From Streptomyces sp. NBC_01431 (GTDB lineage Bacteria; Actinomycetota; Actinomycetes; Streptomycetales; Streptomycetaceae), in the NCBI RefSeq assembly GCF_036231355.1, contig NZ_CP109496.1, positions 4,588,001 through 4,652,000 of the forward strand: a DNA stretch of 64,000 nt, read 5' to 3'. Of the stretch, positions 7,805-16,182 are shown one piece after another. Under the pieces are notes generated by a model. It worked only from the letters and a program-made list of their open reading frames with translations, had not been told where the DNA came from and did no database searches. Both the position numbers and the translations under genes were made by a program. Positions within the stretch are counted from its first letter, which is position 1. Each line of letters opens with the position of its first letter.

Positions 7805-9145
7805 TTGCGCCAGGTCATCAGCAAGTCCCTTTTCACTGCCGTGGCAGCCACGAGCGTGATTTCGATGAGCGGTAATTACGCTCAGGCGGCCGGCACCGAC
7901 GCCGAGAGCACGGGGTCGCCGGGCCTGCTGTCGGGGAACACGATCTCTGCGCCGCTGGACATCCCGGTCCAGGCCTGCGGGAACACGGTGGACCCGGCCG
8001 GAGCCCTCAACCCGACCTTCGGCAACCGCTGCGCCACCGTCTCGCCGAAGAAGGGGAAGGGGAAAGGGAAGGGAAAGGGGGAGCAGGAGAGCGGCGGACA
8101 GGACGCGGGCCGATACGGGGAGGAGCACGGCTCCGAGGTCGGATACGGGTCCGAGGACGTTTCTCGGGACGAGCGTGAGTACGCCGCCGAGTACGGGTTC
8201 GGCCCCCACCCCCGCGGCGCGGCCGGCCAGGCGCACTCCGTGACGAGCGACTCCCCGGGAGCCCTGGCGGGCAACTCGGCCGCCGCACCGCTGGACGTCC
8301 CGGCACAGGTGTGCGGGATCACGGCGAACGTCGTGGGCCTGCTCAACCCGGTGATGGGAAACCACTGCACCACCGGGCCGACGGGCCCCTCGCACCACGC
8401 AGCCCACCACGCGCCTCCGGCCCACCACGCACCGCCCGCGCACCACGCGCCTGCTGCCCACCACGCGCCTCCTGCACATCACATGCCTCCCATGCACCAC
8501 GTGCCTTCGAGCCACCACACACCCCCTGCGCACCACGGTCCGTCGGTTCACCACGCTCCGCCCGTGCATCACGCACCCCACGTGCACGAGGCCCCGCCGG
8601 TCCACCACATGCCGCCGGTTCATCACGCGCCTCCGGTGCACCAGAGCCCTCCCATGCACCATGTACCTCCCGCCCATCACGCGCCGCCTGCGCACCACGT
8701 GCCGCCCATGCACGAGGTTCCGCCGATGCGCCACGTACCTCCGGTGCACGAGGTCCCGCCCATGCGCCACGTGTCCCCGGTGCACGAGGCTCCGCCTGTC
8801 CGCCGCGTGCCGTCGGTGCACGGGGCCCCGCCCTTGCACCACGTACCTCCGGTCCATCACATGCCGCCCGTGTACGAGGCTCCGCCCGCGCGCCACATGC
8901 CCCACGACGTCCCGCACGCTCCCGTGGTGCCGCGCGTTCCGCAGGCCCGGAACGCCATGCCCGCCCCGCACGCGCAGTCCGCGCCCCGGGTCGTCATGCC
9001 GGCCACGCAGGCTCCCGCGGCCGCTCACCTCGCCGAGACCGGGGCCGACCCGGCGCTGCTCGCGATCGCCGGCGGGGCCGCCGCCGGGCTCGTGTTCGGC
9101 GGGGGCGTCCTCTACCGGCGTGGCAGGGCGCTGGCCCAGGCCTGA
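7805..9145 (+). CDS. chpA: Long chaplin with two chaplin domains, His-Pro hexad array and sortase signal
   Basis: A 446-residue wall-anchored long chaplin. A signal peptide (1 to about 28) leads to chaplin domain 1 (about 30-80, cysteines C58 and C76), a Lys-Gly linker (KKGKGKGKGKG, 82-92), an acidic, Tyr/Gly-rich stretch, and chaplin domain 2 (about 142-190, cysteines C170 and C188). Next come 28 hexads of the type HHxPPx (201-368), a Pro/Ala stretch, the sortase motif LAETG (409-413), a hydrophobic span and the positive tail YRRGR. The start is TTG at 7805 with GGAAG upstream. Long chaplins of S. coelicolor (ChpA-C) are about 200-300 residues, so the His-Pro spacer is an unusual enlargement. 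The symbol rests on gene order only. Confidence 0.92.
   Translation: MRQVISKSLFTAVAATSVISMSGNYAQAAGTDAESTGSPGLLSGNTISAPLDIPVQACGNTVDPAGALNPTFGNRCATVSPKKGKGKGKGKGEQESGGQDAGRYGEEHGSEVGYGSEDVSRDEREYAAEYGFGPHPRGAAGQAHSVTSDSPGALAGNSAAAPLDVPAQVCGITANVVGLLNPVMGNHCTTGPTGPSHHAAHHAPPAHHAPPAHHAPAAHHAPPAHHMPPMHHVPSSHHTPPAHHGPSVHHAPPVHHAPHVHEAPPVHHMPPVHHAPPVHQSPPMHHVPPAHHAPPAHHVPPMHEVPPMRHVPPVHEVPPMRHVSPVHEAPPVRRVPSVHGAPPLHHVPPVHHMPPVYEAPPARHMPHDVPHAPVVPRVPQARNAMPAPHAQSAPRVVMPATQAPAAAHLAETGADPALLAIAGGAAAGLVFGGGVLYRRGRALAQA
8405..8908 (+). repeat. In-frame 18-bp tandem repeat coding His-Pro hexads
   Basis: Twenty-eight consecutive 18-base units inside the long chaplin gene encode hexads such as HHAPPA, HHVPPM and HEVPPM. 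I count about 45 histidines in 168 residues. The first half is almost pure HHxPPx; later units change to HEVPPM/RHVPPV, showing gradual divergence. The nucleotide units differ at third positions, so the array is not recent. Confidence 0.9.
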
Positions 9146-9497
9146 CCCGGCGGGTCCGCCGACGCCCCCACTCGCGGCAAGTGACGGCCGAGGCGGGCAC
9201 CCGGGGAAGCCGAGATGGCCGGACAACTCCCGTAATAGTGCGGTCAGTTGAGGGTGCTCGCCGAGAGGCCATCAAGAAGCAGACAGGGCAGGACTCGCCC
9301 GCGTCGCCAAGGGCCCGGTTCCTTTTCAGGAGCCGGGCCCTTCGGCGTGCCGTGCGGCGTGGCGTGCTCGACTGGCCCTGCCGCGTACGCCCGTTCGGGG
9401 GTCTTGGGGCGCAGGGCTGCTTATCCTCCCGATCGGCGTAATAAGAATATTTTCCAACCGGGAACCCGGGGAGAGGCCTCAGAACCAGGGAGCGCAC
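9146..9497. other. Gene-free region between long chaplin and GH26 gene, with terminator
   Basis: These 352 bases hold a terminator at 9309-9342: a 14-bp stem (AAGGGCCCGGTTCC with one G-T pair) around the loop TTTTCA. Downstream, 9430-9465 is strikingly A/T-rich for this genome (CGTAATAAGAATATTTTCC) and is the likely promoter area of the GH26-like gene at 9498. I see no convincing gene in 9146-9308. Confidence 0.65.
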
Positions 9498-10781
9498 ATG
9501 CGTCAGCGGCGTCATCGGGCGGCCACCTTCACCGCGAGTGTTCTGACAGCCGGTGCACTCTTCAGTCTGGCCCTGGCACCGGGCATCGAAGTCAAGCCAC
9601 CCGGCAAAGGCGATGACCCCCCGGCGCGGCAGCCCTCCGCGCTGAATTTCGGCGCCTTCCTGGATTCCGGCGCCCTCGGCGTCAAACAGATCGCCGGGCT
9701 GGAGAAATGGCTCGGCGGGACCGACATCAAAGTGGGGCACACCTATCTGCCCGGGGACAGCTGGTTGGACATCGAGGGGGGCGCGGGCTTCCTCGACCCC
9801 TGGGCCGCCTGGCGCAGGGAGCGGCCCGACCGCACCCTCGTCCTGAACGTCCCGATGCAGGCCCTCAACGAGGTCGAGGTACCGGACAACAGGGTGCGCA
9901 GACTGTTGGCGCGGGGCGCCCGGGGCCAGTACGACGAGCACTTCAAGAAGCTGGCCGAGCGGCTGGTCGAGCTCAAGATCCCGGACACGATCATCGTGCT
10001 CGGCTGGGAGATGAACGGCACCACGTACACCCACCGCTGCGGACCGGACCCGGCCGCGTGGAAGAAGTACTGGCAGAACGCGGTCGCCGCGATGCGTTCC
10101 GTCCCGGGGCAGAAATTCCGTTTCGATTTCGCGCCGAGTCGCGGGCGGGACGCCGTGCCCTGGACCGAGTGCTATCCGGGCGACGACGTGGTCGACATCA
10201 TCGGAATGGATTCCTACGACCAGCCACCGGCCCGGAATTTCGACGAGGAGGTCAAGGAGCCGTACGGACTTCAGCAGCAGGTGGACTTCGCCGCCGCGCA
10301 CAAGAAGCCGATCTCATATCCGGAGTGGGGGCTTTTCCGCAACGGGGACAATCCCGAATACATGCGGCGCATGCTGGCCTGGATGGATCTGCACAAGCCG
10401 GTCTACAACACCATCACCGACTACTGCCCGCACGGTGTGTGGGGCTGTGCCGAGAACCCCCGCTCCTCCGAGGTCTACCGCTCGCTCCTGCACGGTCAGA
10501 CCGTGCCCACCCCGCAGCAGCCCACCCCGACTTCGCCCGCGCCGGCCACCCCGGTGAGCCCGCAGCCCGCCACATCCCCACAACCCTCCACGCCCCCGAA
10601 GCCCGCCACACCCCCACTGCCCGCTACGCCCCCGCTGCCCTCCATGTTGACCAAACCGGTCGCGCCCGTCGCGCCGAAGCCGCCCGAGAACTGCTCTCCG
10701 GTCGACCTCGGCTCGTGGGTCGAGTACTGGATGGGCGGCAAGCTCTGCGTCCGGTTGGACTGGTACTCACGCCGGTCCTGA
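9498..10781 (+). CDS. Secreted GH26-like glycoside hydrolase with Pro-rich tail
   Basis: A 427-residue secreted glycosidase. A signal peptide (about 1-27) leads to a catalytic domain resembling GH26 beta-mannanases: acid/base candidate E171 in GWEMNG, nucleophile candidate E276 in YPEWG, and FDFAPSRGRDAVPWTECYPGDDVVDIIGMD-type strand sequences between them. A tandem Pro-Ser-Ala-Thr region (about 335-395) and a short Cys-containing tail follow. The ATG at 9498 follows GGGAG. Its 3' end overlaps the last gene of the polysaccharide operon by 15 bases, tail to tail, so it may trim or remodel that polymer. A shorter paralog lies at 27434-28411. Confidence 0.88.
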   Translation: MRQRRHRAATFTASVLTAGALFSLALAPGIEVKPPGKGDDPPARQPSALNFGAFLDSGALGVKQIAGLEKWLGGTDIKVGHTYLPGDSWLDIEGGAGFLDPWAAWRRERPDRTLVLNVPMQALNEVEVPDNRVRRLLARGARGQYDEHFKKLAERLVELKIPDTIIVLGWEMNGTTYTHRCGPDPAAWKKYWQNAVAAMRSVPGQKFRFDFAPSRGRDAVPWTECYPGDDVVDIIGMDSYDQPPARNFDEEVKEPYGLQQQVDFAAAHKKPISYPEWGLFRNGDNPEYMRRMLAWMDLHKPVYNTITDYCPHGVWGCAENPRSSEVYRSLLHGQTVPTPQQPTPTSPAPATPVSPQPATSPQPSTPPKPATPPLPATPPLPSMLTKPVAPVAPKPPENCSPVDLGSWVEYWMGGKLCVRLDWYSRRS

Positions 10782-11900
10782 CGGCTCAGGGGCGGGGCGG
10801 CTTCGGCCGTCCCGCCACTGCCGCAGCGACCGCAGCGCGGCGCCCGCCCTGCGGCGCAGCCGCGCGTGCAGCGCGCTGGCCCACAGCAGCGGGGCGGTGC
10901 GCCGCCTGGCCAGCAGGAACCGCTGGTTGACCCGTACCTCGGGGCGCCAGTGCTGTTTGTACGGTTCGTTGCCGCGCAGCATGCTCAGCGCGGCCCGGCC
11001 GCTGCCGTCGATGCGCTGCGCGCAGGACCGCAGCAGCATCGTGGCCACGTCCACCTTGCGGCCGCGCAGGCCCGGATGCGCCCCGTACAGATAGCCGCCG
11101 GCCAGCGCGGGGGAGAGCAGGGTGAGGTCGGCCGCAACCACCTCCCCGTCGAGCCGGAACTCGGTGACCACCGCCTCGCCCTGCCGGGTCATCTCGCCCA
11201 CCGCGCGCGCCAGGTGCTCCTCGAACCGGCTGCGCAGGTGCTCGCGCGTCACCCCGCGCCCCTGCCACTGGAGCCCGTGCAGGTCGAGCAGCGTACGCAG
11301 CGCGCCCGGCACCTCCTCGGGCGGCACGTCGCGCTGCTCGATGCCCAGCGCGTCGATCTTCCGGAGCTTGGCGCGGGCCCGCTGGGCGCGGTTGGAGGGG
11401 AGGCGCCCGAGGAGTACGTCCATCCCCTCGGCGGGCAGTTCGAGGCAGCGCGAGTCCGCCAACTGCCGCCGCTGGCCGGGCCAGTTGGCGTGCAGGCGCT
11501 CGGCGCCACCGCCGGGCCTGACCTCCCCGAGGTCGATCAGCGCGCCGCGCGCCGAGCTCATCAGCGCGCCGGTGAGCGCGTCCGCGGCTTCCTGGGCACA
11601 GGAGTCGTCCAGGAGTACGTCCGCGAAGTCGCTGATCGTGCCGCCGAGCGGGACCAGCGCCGGAAGCGGCCGCAGCACCCGCATCAGCGGGGCGGCCCCG
11701 ATCAACTCGCCGTCCCGGTACACCACATGGACCCGCAGCCGCCCCGGCATCCCGTACGAGAGCCACCACGAATGCAGCCAGGCGTGACTCTGGAAGGGGG
11801 TCGCGGTTCGGCAACGGCTGTGCAGGCGGCGCCAGTCGGGGGCCAGCTCCGCGAAGCGGGCCTCGTCCGTGCAGACCTCGACGATCACCCCGGTCTTCAC
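10767..11900 (-). CDS. GNAT-fold acyltransferase (CelD/BcsL type), end of polysaccharide operon
   Basis: A 377-residue cytoplasmic protein of the FemAB/CelD-type double GNAT family. Recognisable blocks are TATPFQSHAWLHSWW near residue 30, the central GEMTRQGEAVVTEFRLDGE, ADLTLLSP and GYLYGAHPGLRGRKVDVATML, and FLLARRR near the end. Such proteins sit in exopolysaccharide clusters and are thought to transfer an acyl or aminoacyl group to the saccharide. Its GTG start overlaps the Wzz-like stop by 4 bases, making it the last of eight coupled genes. Its last 15 bases overlap the stop region of the convergent GH26-like gene. Confidence 0.85.
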   Translation of the reverse strand: MKTGVIVEVCTDEARFAELAPDWRRLHSRCRTATPFQSHAWLHSWWLSYGMPGRLRVHVVYRDGELIGAAPLMRVLRPLPALVPLGGTISDFADVLLDDSCAQEAADALTGALMSSARGALIDLGEVRPGGGAERLHANWPGQRRQLADSRCLELPAEGMDVLLGRLPSNRAQRARAKLRKIDALGIEQRDVPPEEVPGALRTLLDLHGLQWQGRGVTREHLRSRFEEHLARAVGEMTRQGEAVVTEFRLDGEVVAADLTLLSPALAGGYLYGAHPGLRGRKVDVATMLLRSCAQRIDGSGRAALSMLRGNEPYKQHWRPEVRVNQRFLLARRRTAPLLWASALHARLRRRAGAALRSLRQWRDGRSRPAPEPSGPA

Positions 11901-12541
11901 CCGACCTCCTGCGGCGCGGGCACCGCCGAGGCGGGGGCCGGCACCGCGACCCCGGCCCCGGCGTCGGTTCGGCGGCGCGGGCGGGCCAGCAGGGCGAGCC
12001 CGCCGATCAGTCCGCCCGCGCAGCCGCCCACCAGGGAGGTCAGCGATGCGGAGGGGGAGGCGGGGGCCAGGGGTTTGGCCGCCCGCGAGAACTGCACCAC
12101 CCGCACCCCGGTGTCGGCCTGGGTGTGCGTGCCGTTGAGGGTGAGGGCCCGTGCCACCGCGTTGGCGATGCCCGCCGCGTCCCCGGCGCGCGCCGAGGTG
12201 GCGGTGATCGCGATCATCGGTGCGTCGGGCGAGGTCGCCGTCTGCACGCTGCGCCGCAGGGTGTCCGCGCTCACCCCCGCCCACACCTGGGCGTCGCCGA
12301 TGACGGCGACCTCGGTGGCGACCCGGCCGTACGCCTGCGCGAAGCCCAGGGCGACCGACGGATCGGACTTCACGGTGGGGGTGACCACCACGTAGCTGGT
12401 CGCGCTGTACTCCGGGGTTCTGACCTCGCCGTACGCACCGCCCGCCGCCGCGCCGAGCAGCGCGCACACCGGCAGCGGCCACCAGCGGGGCAGCGGACGG
12501 CGGATGCCCTGACGCCGCCGCTGGACGGAGAATCTGCTCAT
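11897..12541 (-). CDS. Wzz-like polysaccharide co-polymerase
   Basis: A 214-residue membrane protein with the layout of a chain-length determinant. There is a short Arg-rich cytoplasmic start, TM1 at about residues 22-38, an extracytoplasmic domain (SATSYVVVTPTVKSDPSVAL and following), TM2 at about 165-188 and a Pro/Ala cytoplasmic tail. There is no kinase domain. It overlaps both neighbours by 4 bases. With the flippase and the polymerase-like protein it suggests a Wzx/Wzy-type pathway. Confidence 0.82.
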   Translation of the reverse strand: MSRFSVQRRRQGIRRPLPRWWPLPVCALLGAAAGGAYGEVRTPEYSATSYVVVTPTVKSDPSVALGFAQAYGRVATEVAVIGDAQVWAGVSADTLRRSVQTATSPDAPMIAITATSARAGDAAGIANAVARALTLNGTHTQADTGVRVVQFSRAAKPLAPASPSASLTSLVGGCAGGLIGGLALLARPRRRTDAGAGVAVPAPASAVPAPQEVG

Positions 12542-13794
12542 CGGGACTCTTCTTTCTCCGAGATGTTCGTGTTCGTGAGGGAGCGCGGCCGGGCCGTGAC
12601 CGAGCGGGGAGCCGAGCCGGGAGCCGGGACAGGCGCCGGGACAGGCGTGCTGCCCGAGGCCCGGCGGGGCAGCGTTGTGCGGGCCGCGGCCGCCTCGTAC
12701 ACCCGGACCAGTTGGGCCGAGGTCGCGGTGACGCAGTAACGGCGCACCGCGTCGGGGACGGGGTGCCGGACGGGGCCCGCCTGCCGAAGCGCCCGCAGGG
12801 CGTCGGTGAACGCGGCGGCCGGCCGGCCCGTGCGCAGCGCGCCCGGCGCCGCCGCGGGCGGCAGGTCGTCAATGGCCGGGCAGGTCACGTACGCCACCGG
12901 TAGCCCGGCCGCCAGGGCCTCCACGACGGCCAGGCCGAAGGCCTCCTCGTCCGACGGCGAGGCCAGGCAGTCCACCGCCGAAAGCAGGCCCGGCAGGGTG
13001 GGGTGGTCGCCCAAGGCGGCCGGGCCTTCCTGGGCGCACTCGCCCGCGAAGACCACCCGCCCGGCCACGCCGAGCCGCTCGGCGAGCGCCCGCAGGGGCT
13101 GTTCCTGCGCGCCGGTACCCGCGAACACCAGCCAGCTGTCCGGGAGTTGGGCGATCGCCTCGACGAGTACCCGAAACCGCTTGCCCGCCGCCAGTCTGCC
13201 GACCGCGCCGACGACGAACGCGCCCGGCGGGAGGCCGAGTTGACGGCGTACCCGATCGCGGGCGCGGGGGCTGAAGGCGAACTGTGCGGCATCGATCCCG
13301 TTCGGGACGACCTGGATGCGGCGCTCCGGTACGCCCCAGCGGGCCAGCCGCCCGGCGATGGTGGCGGACACCGCGACGGTCGTGGTGCCGAGCCGCTCGC
13401 TCGCCAGGTAGAGGCCGCGTACGCCGGGACCGAGCGGCCGTCCCTCCATGCGGGACTCGCCCAGGGAGTGCTCGGTGGCGACGACGGTGCGCACCCCGGC
13501 GAGCCGGGCGGCCAGGCGCCCGTACAGGCAGGCCCGGTACAGATGGGTGTGGACCACGTCGTAGCGGCCGCGGGAGATCAGCCGGGTGAGGCGGGGCAGC
13601 GCGGACAGGTCCCGATTGCCCGCCATGGCGAGGCAGCGCACCCGGCCGCCGTCGCGCTCGATGGCGCGGGCCACGGCGCCGGGGTTGGTGAGGGTGACGA
13701 CGTCGGACGGATAGGGCAAGTGCAGCAGCAGCAGCCGCAGTTGCTGCTCGGCGCCGCCGACGCCGAGCCCGGTGATGACGTGCAGGACCTTCAC
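12538..13794 (-). CDS. Glycosyltransferase family 4
   Basis: A 418-residue GT-B glycosyltransferase. The N-terminal VITGLGVGGAEQQL is the usual acceptor-domain loop; VVPNGIDAAQF and GAVGRLAAGKRF mark the start of the donor domain, and ASPSDEEAFGLAVVEALAAGLPV carries the E-x7-E nucleotide-sugar motif. The C-terminal 45 residues are low-complexity Pro/Ser/Arg. The GTG start at 13794 overlaps the deacetylase stop by 4 bases. The sugar it transfers cannot be told from sequence. Confidence 0.93.
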   Translation of the reverse strand: MKVLHVITGLGVGGAEQQLRLLLLHLPYPSDVVTLTNPGAVARAIERDGGRVRCLAMAGNRDLSALPRLTRLISRGRYDVVHTHLYRACLYGRLAARLAGVRTVVATEHSLGESRMEGRPLGPGVRGLYLASERLGTTTVAVSATIAGRLARWGVPERRIQVVPNGIDAAQFAFSPRARDRVRRQLGLPPGAFVVGAVGRLAAGKRFRVLVEAIAQLPDSWLVFAGTGAQEQPLRALAERLGVAGRVVFAGECAQEGPAALGDHPTLPGLLSAVDCLASPSDEEAFGLAVVEALAAGLPVAYVTCPAIDDLPPAAAPGALRTGRPAAAFTDALRALRQAGPVRHPVPDAVRRYCVTATSAQLVRVYEAAAARTTLPRRASGSTPVPAPVPAPGSAPRSVTARPRSLTNTNISEKEESR

Positions 13795-14576
13795 GGGCCC
13801 TCCGGGAGGTCGGCGGGCTCGTACCGGCGCCAGCGGTGCAGGCCCCGTTTGAGGTGCAGCCGCCAGCTGGTGTCGCGCTCCCCGATGTGGACGCGCGGCA
13901 GCGCGAAGCGGCCGGTCAACGGGCCCGCGTCGATGGCGCAGGCGTACTGGTACCCGGCCGCGCGCACCGCGTCGATGGCGCGCAGGTCGACGGCCCCGTA
14001 CGGATAGCAGAAGCCCGCCACCTCGTGGCCGGTGAGGTCGAGGAGCAGCTGCCTGCTCTCGCGCACCTCGCGGTGCAGGGTGTCCTCGTCGGCGTGGGTC
14101 AGGTCGAGGTGGCGCAGGCCGTGCGAGGCGATCTCCATGCCCCAGGTGGCGGCCTGCTGGATGCCGCGTTCGTCCAGGAGCGGCTTGCGCGGGCCCAGCG
14201 GGTCCCAGTCGTTGGCGGCGCCGAGCAGTCCGGGCAGGACGAACACCGTCGCCGTGCACTCGTAGCGGTGCAGCAGCGCGAGGGCTTCGGCGGTGAAGTC
14301 CGCGTACCCGTCGTCGAAGGTCAGGCCCACCAGGCCGCGCCTGGTCCCGGCCGCGCGGGCCCGCAGGAGTTCGGCGACGCCCACCCCCTTCAGGCCGCGT
14401 CTTCGCAGCCAGCGCAGCTGCCGTTCGAAGCGTTGCGGGGAGACGGTGACGTGGTAGGGGTCGTGGGTGGTGTGGGTCACCGAGTGGTACATCGCCATCC
14501 ACAGCGGTGCGGCGGGGCGCGGTCTCGAACCAGTCAGTGGACCCCGTGGGTCGCCGACTGCCGTGTCAACGGGCAT
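13791..14576 (-). CDS. Polysaccharide deacetylase (CE4/NodB)
   Basis: A 261-residue protein with the NodB homology domain. It shows TFDDGYADF (motif 1, the catalytic Asp and metal Asp), HGLRHLDLTH (motif 2, metal histidines) and FCYPYGAVD (motif 3). It removes N-acetyl groups from amino-sugar polymers. No signal peptide is evident with ATG 14576 as start, which overlaps the upstream gene by 11 bases; a longer reading frame continues upstream but lies inside the flippase gene. The enzyme implies that the polymer contains N-acetylhexosamine and is partly deacetylated, at the lipid-linked stage if the enzyme is truly cytoplasmic. Confidence 0.92.
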   Translation of the reverse strand: MPVDTAVGDPRGPLTGSRPRPAAPLWMAMYHSVTHTTHDPYHVTVSPQRFERQLRWLRRRGLKGVGVAELLRARAAGTRRGLVGLTFDDGYADFTAEALALLHRYECTATVFVLPGLLGAANDWDPLGPRKPLLDERGIQQAATWGMEIASHGLRHLDLTHADEDTLHREVRESRQLLLDLTGHEVAGFCYPYGAVDLRAIDAVRAAGYQYACAIDAGPLTGRFALPRVHIGERDTSWRLHLKRGLHRWRRYEPADLPEGP

Positions 14577-16182
14577 GCCAGAGCTTTCGGGTGAGGGGAC
14601 GGAACAGCAGACAGAACTCCCGGACGCGCAGCAGACGGGCGACCATGGCGAAGGTGACGCAGGCGGCAACGGCGCCAACTGCCAGCGCTGATACGGAATG
14701 TGATGAAACCTCAGCTGCCCAGCGGCAGGCGGCGGTCGCGCCGCAGGCAGCCACGCCGAGCCGGGCGAGCTGGCCGCACACCCAGCGGGTGGGCAGTGCC
14801 ATGCGGCGCCGTCCGCTGCCCCACAGGAGCAGGAGCGCGGTCAGGGTGATGCCGAGCGCGTTGGCGGCGGCGATGCCGGGCGCGCCCCACACGGGTACGG
14901 CGAAGACCCCGGCCGTCGCGGTCGTGGCGAGGCCGGCCAGCATCGCGCAGGCCGGGAACCACAGGGGCCGGGCCTCGGAGAAGTACGAGCGGGCGAGCAC
15001 CCCGACCAGGGTCTGGCCGAGCAGCCCGAGCGCGTACACGCGCATCACCTCCGCCGTCGCCGCGGTGTCGGCCGCGGTGAACGCGCCGCGCTGGAACAGG
15101 ACGGCGATGATCTGCGGGGCGCACGCCACCACCACCGAGGCGCCGACGAGCACGATGGTGCCCGCCACGATGAGATCGCTCTCCACCCGGCGCCTGGCCC
15201 GCTCGGTGTCGCCGGCGGCCAGGGCCCGCGCGATCACCGGGAAGGTGACCGTGCACAGCATGAGCGAGAGCACCATCGGCATCTGCGCCACCTTCTGGGC
15301 GTAGTTCAGATGCGAGATGGCCCCGGCGGGCAGCGGCGCCGCCAGGAAGCGTTCGACCAGGACCTGCGTCTGGCGGCTCAGCGCGAACACCACGACCGGC
15401 GCGACCAGGGCGAGCCGCAGCGCGTGTGAGGTGCCCCGGTCCGGGTGGCGCGCGGGCGGCAGCGCGGCGGCCGGAACCGGGCTGCGCCGACTGCGCCACA
15501 GGGCGGGCAGCTGGACGAGCACCATGAGCGCGCCGCCGAGCGCGACCCCGGCCGCCGCGGCCCGCACCCCCCACGCCCGGCCGAGCAGCACGAGCAGGGC
15601 GATGATGCCCACGTTGTACGCCACGTAGATCGACGCGGGCGCCAGGAACCGGCCGTGCCCGCGCAGGGCGGCGCTGCAGTAGCCCGCGAGGCCGAAGGTC
15701 AGGGCGCAGGTCGCGGTCAGCCGGGTGCAGTCGACGGCGAGGTCCGCGCGGGGCAGTCCCGGGGCGAGCACCGCGACCACCGCGGGCGCGGCGGCGATCA
15801 GTACCGCGGCGCCCGTGGCCAGCGCCAGCATCAGCCGGGGCAGCGTGGCCGCCACCAGGGCGCGTACCGGATCGGGATCCGGACGCCGGGCGCGCTCGAC
15901 CAGGGCGAGACTGAACGCGGGCACCAGGACGAAGGCGAGCCCGTCCTCGATCAGCAGGGTCGCGGCGACCTCCGGGACCGTCCAGGCGACCAGGAAGGCA
16001 TCGGTGTCGGTGTCGGCGCCGAAGAAGTGCGCGAAGGCCTGGTCGCGCAGCAGCCCGAGGAGCGCCCCGGCGACGGTGAGGACGGCCGTGAGCAGTGCGG
16101 CGCGCGCCAACAGCCGCCCGGACGGGGCGGGGTCGGGGAGGGCGGCGGCCGCCGGGAGGAGGGGGGCGGTGGTCTTCGTCAT
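14566..16182 (-). CDS. MurJ/MviN-like lipid-linked oligosaccharide flippase
   Basis: A 538-residue integral membrane protein with about 14 predicted hydrophobic segments and the MOP-superfamily MviN pattern (LGLLRDQAFAHFFG near residue 40-55, then repeated TM pairs). In this operon it most likely moves the undecaprenyl-linked repeat unit outward (Wzx role) rather than serving as the essential peptidoglycan flippase. The ATG overlaps the upstream stop by 4 bases (ATGA). Confidence 0.88.
   Translation of the reverse strand: MTKTTAPLLPAAAALPDPAPSGRLLARAALLTAVLTVAGALLGLLRDQAFAHFFGADTDTDAFLVAWTVPEVAATLLIEDGLAFVLVPAFSLALVERARRPDPDPVRALVAATLPRLMLALATGAAVLIAAAPAVVAVLAPGLPRADLAVDCTRLTATCALTFGLAGYCSAALRGHGRFLAPASIYVAYNVGIIALLVLLGRAWGVRAAAAGVALGGALMVLVQLPALWRSRRSPVPAAALPPARHPDRGTSHALRLALVAPVVVFALSRQTQVLVERFLAAPLPAGAISHLNYAQKVAQMPMVLSLMLCTVTFPVIARALAAGDTERARRRVESDLIVAGTIVLVGASVVVACAPQIIAVLFQRGAFTAADTAATAEVMRVYALGLLGQTLVGVLARSYFSEARPLWFPACAMLAGLATTATAGVFAVPVWGAPGIAAANALGITLTALLLLWGSGRRRMALPTRWVCGQLARLGVAACGATAACRWAAEVSSHSVSALAVGAVAACVTFAMVARLLRVREFCLLFRPLTRKLWHAR

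Noticed and set aside
7385..9226. 613-codon minus-strand frame opposite the long chaplin
   Set aside because: Antisense shadow kept open by the repeat array; no ribosome site or domain, and His-Arg-Val repeats mirror the sense repeat.
8311..9441. Long plus-strand frame overlapping the His-Pro chaplin
   Set aside because: It is a frame-shifted reading of the 18-bp repeat; codon third positions are wrong for Streptomyces and the chaplin frame explains the region.
14577..14678. Upstream extension of the deacetylase gene
   Set aside because: It lies fully inside the flippase coding region and adds a Ser/Pro/Cys-rich stretch with no signal-peptide character; the ATG at 14576 fits the operon overlaps.
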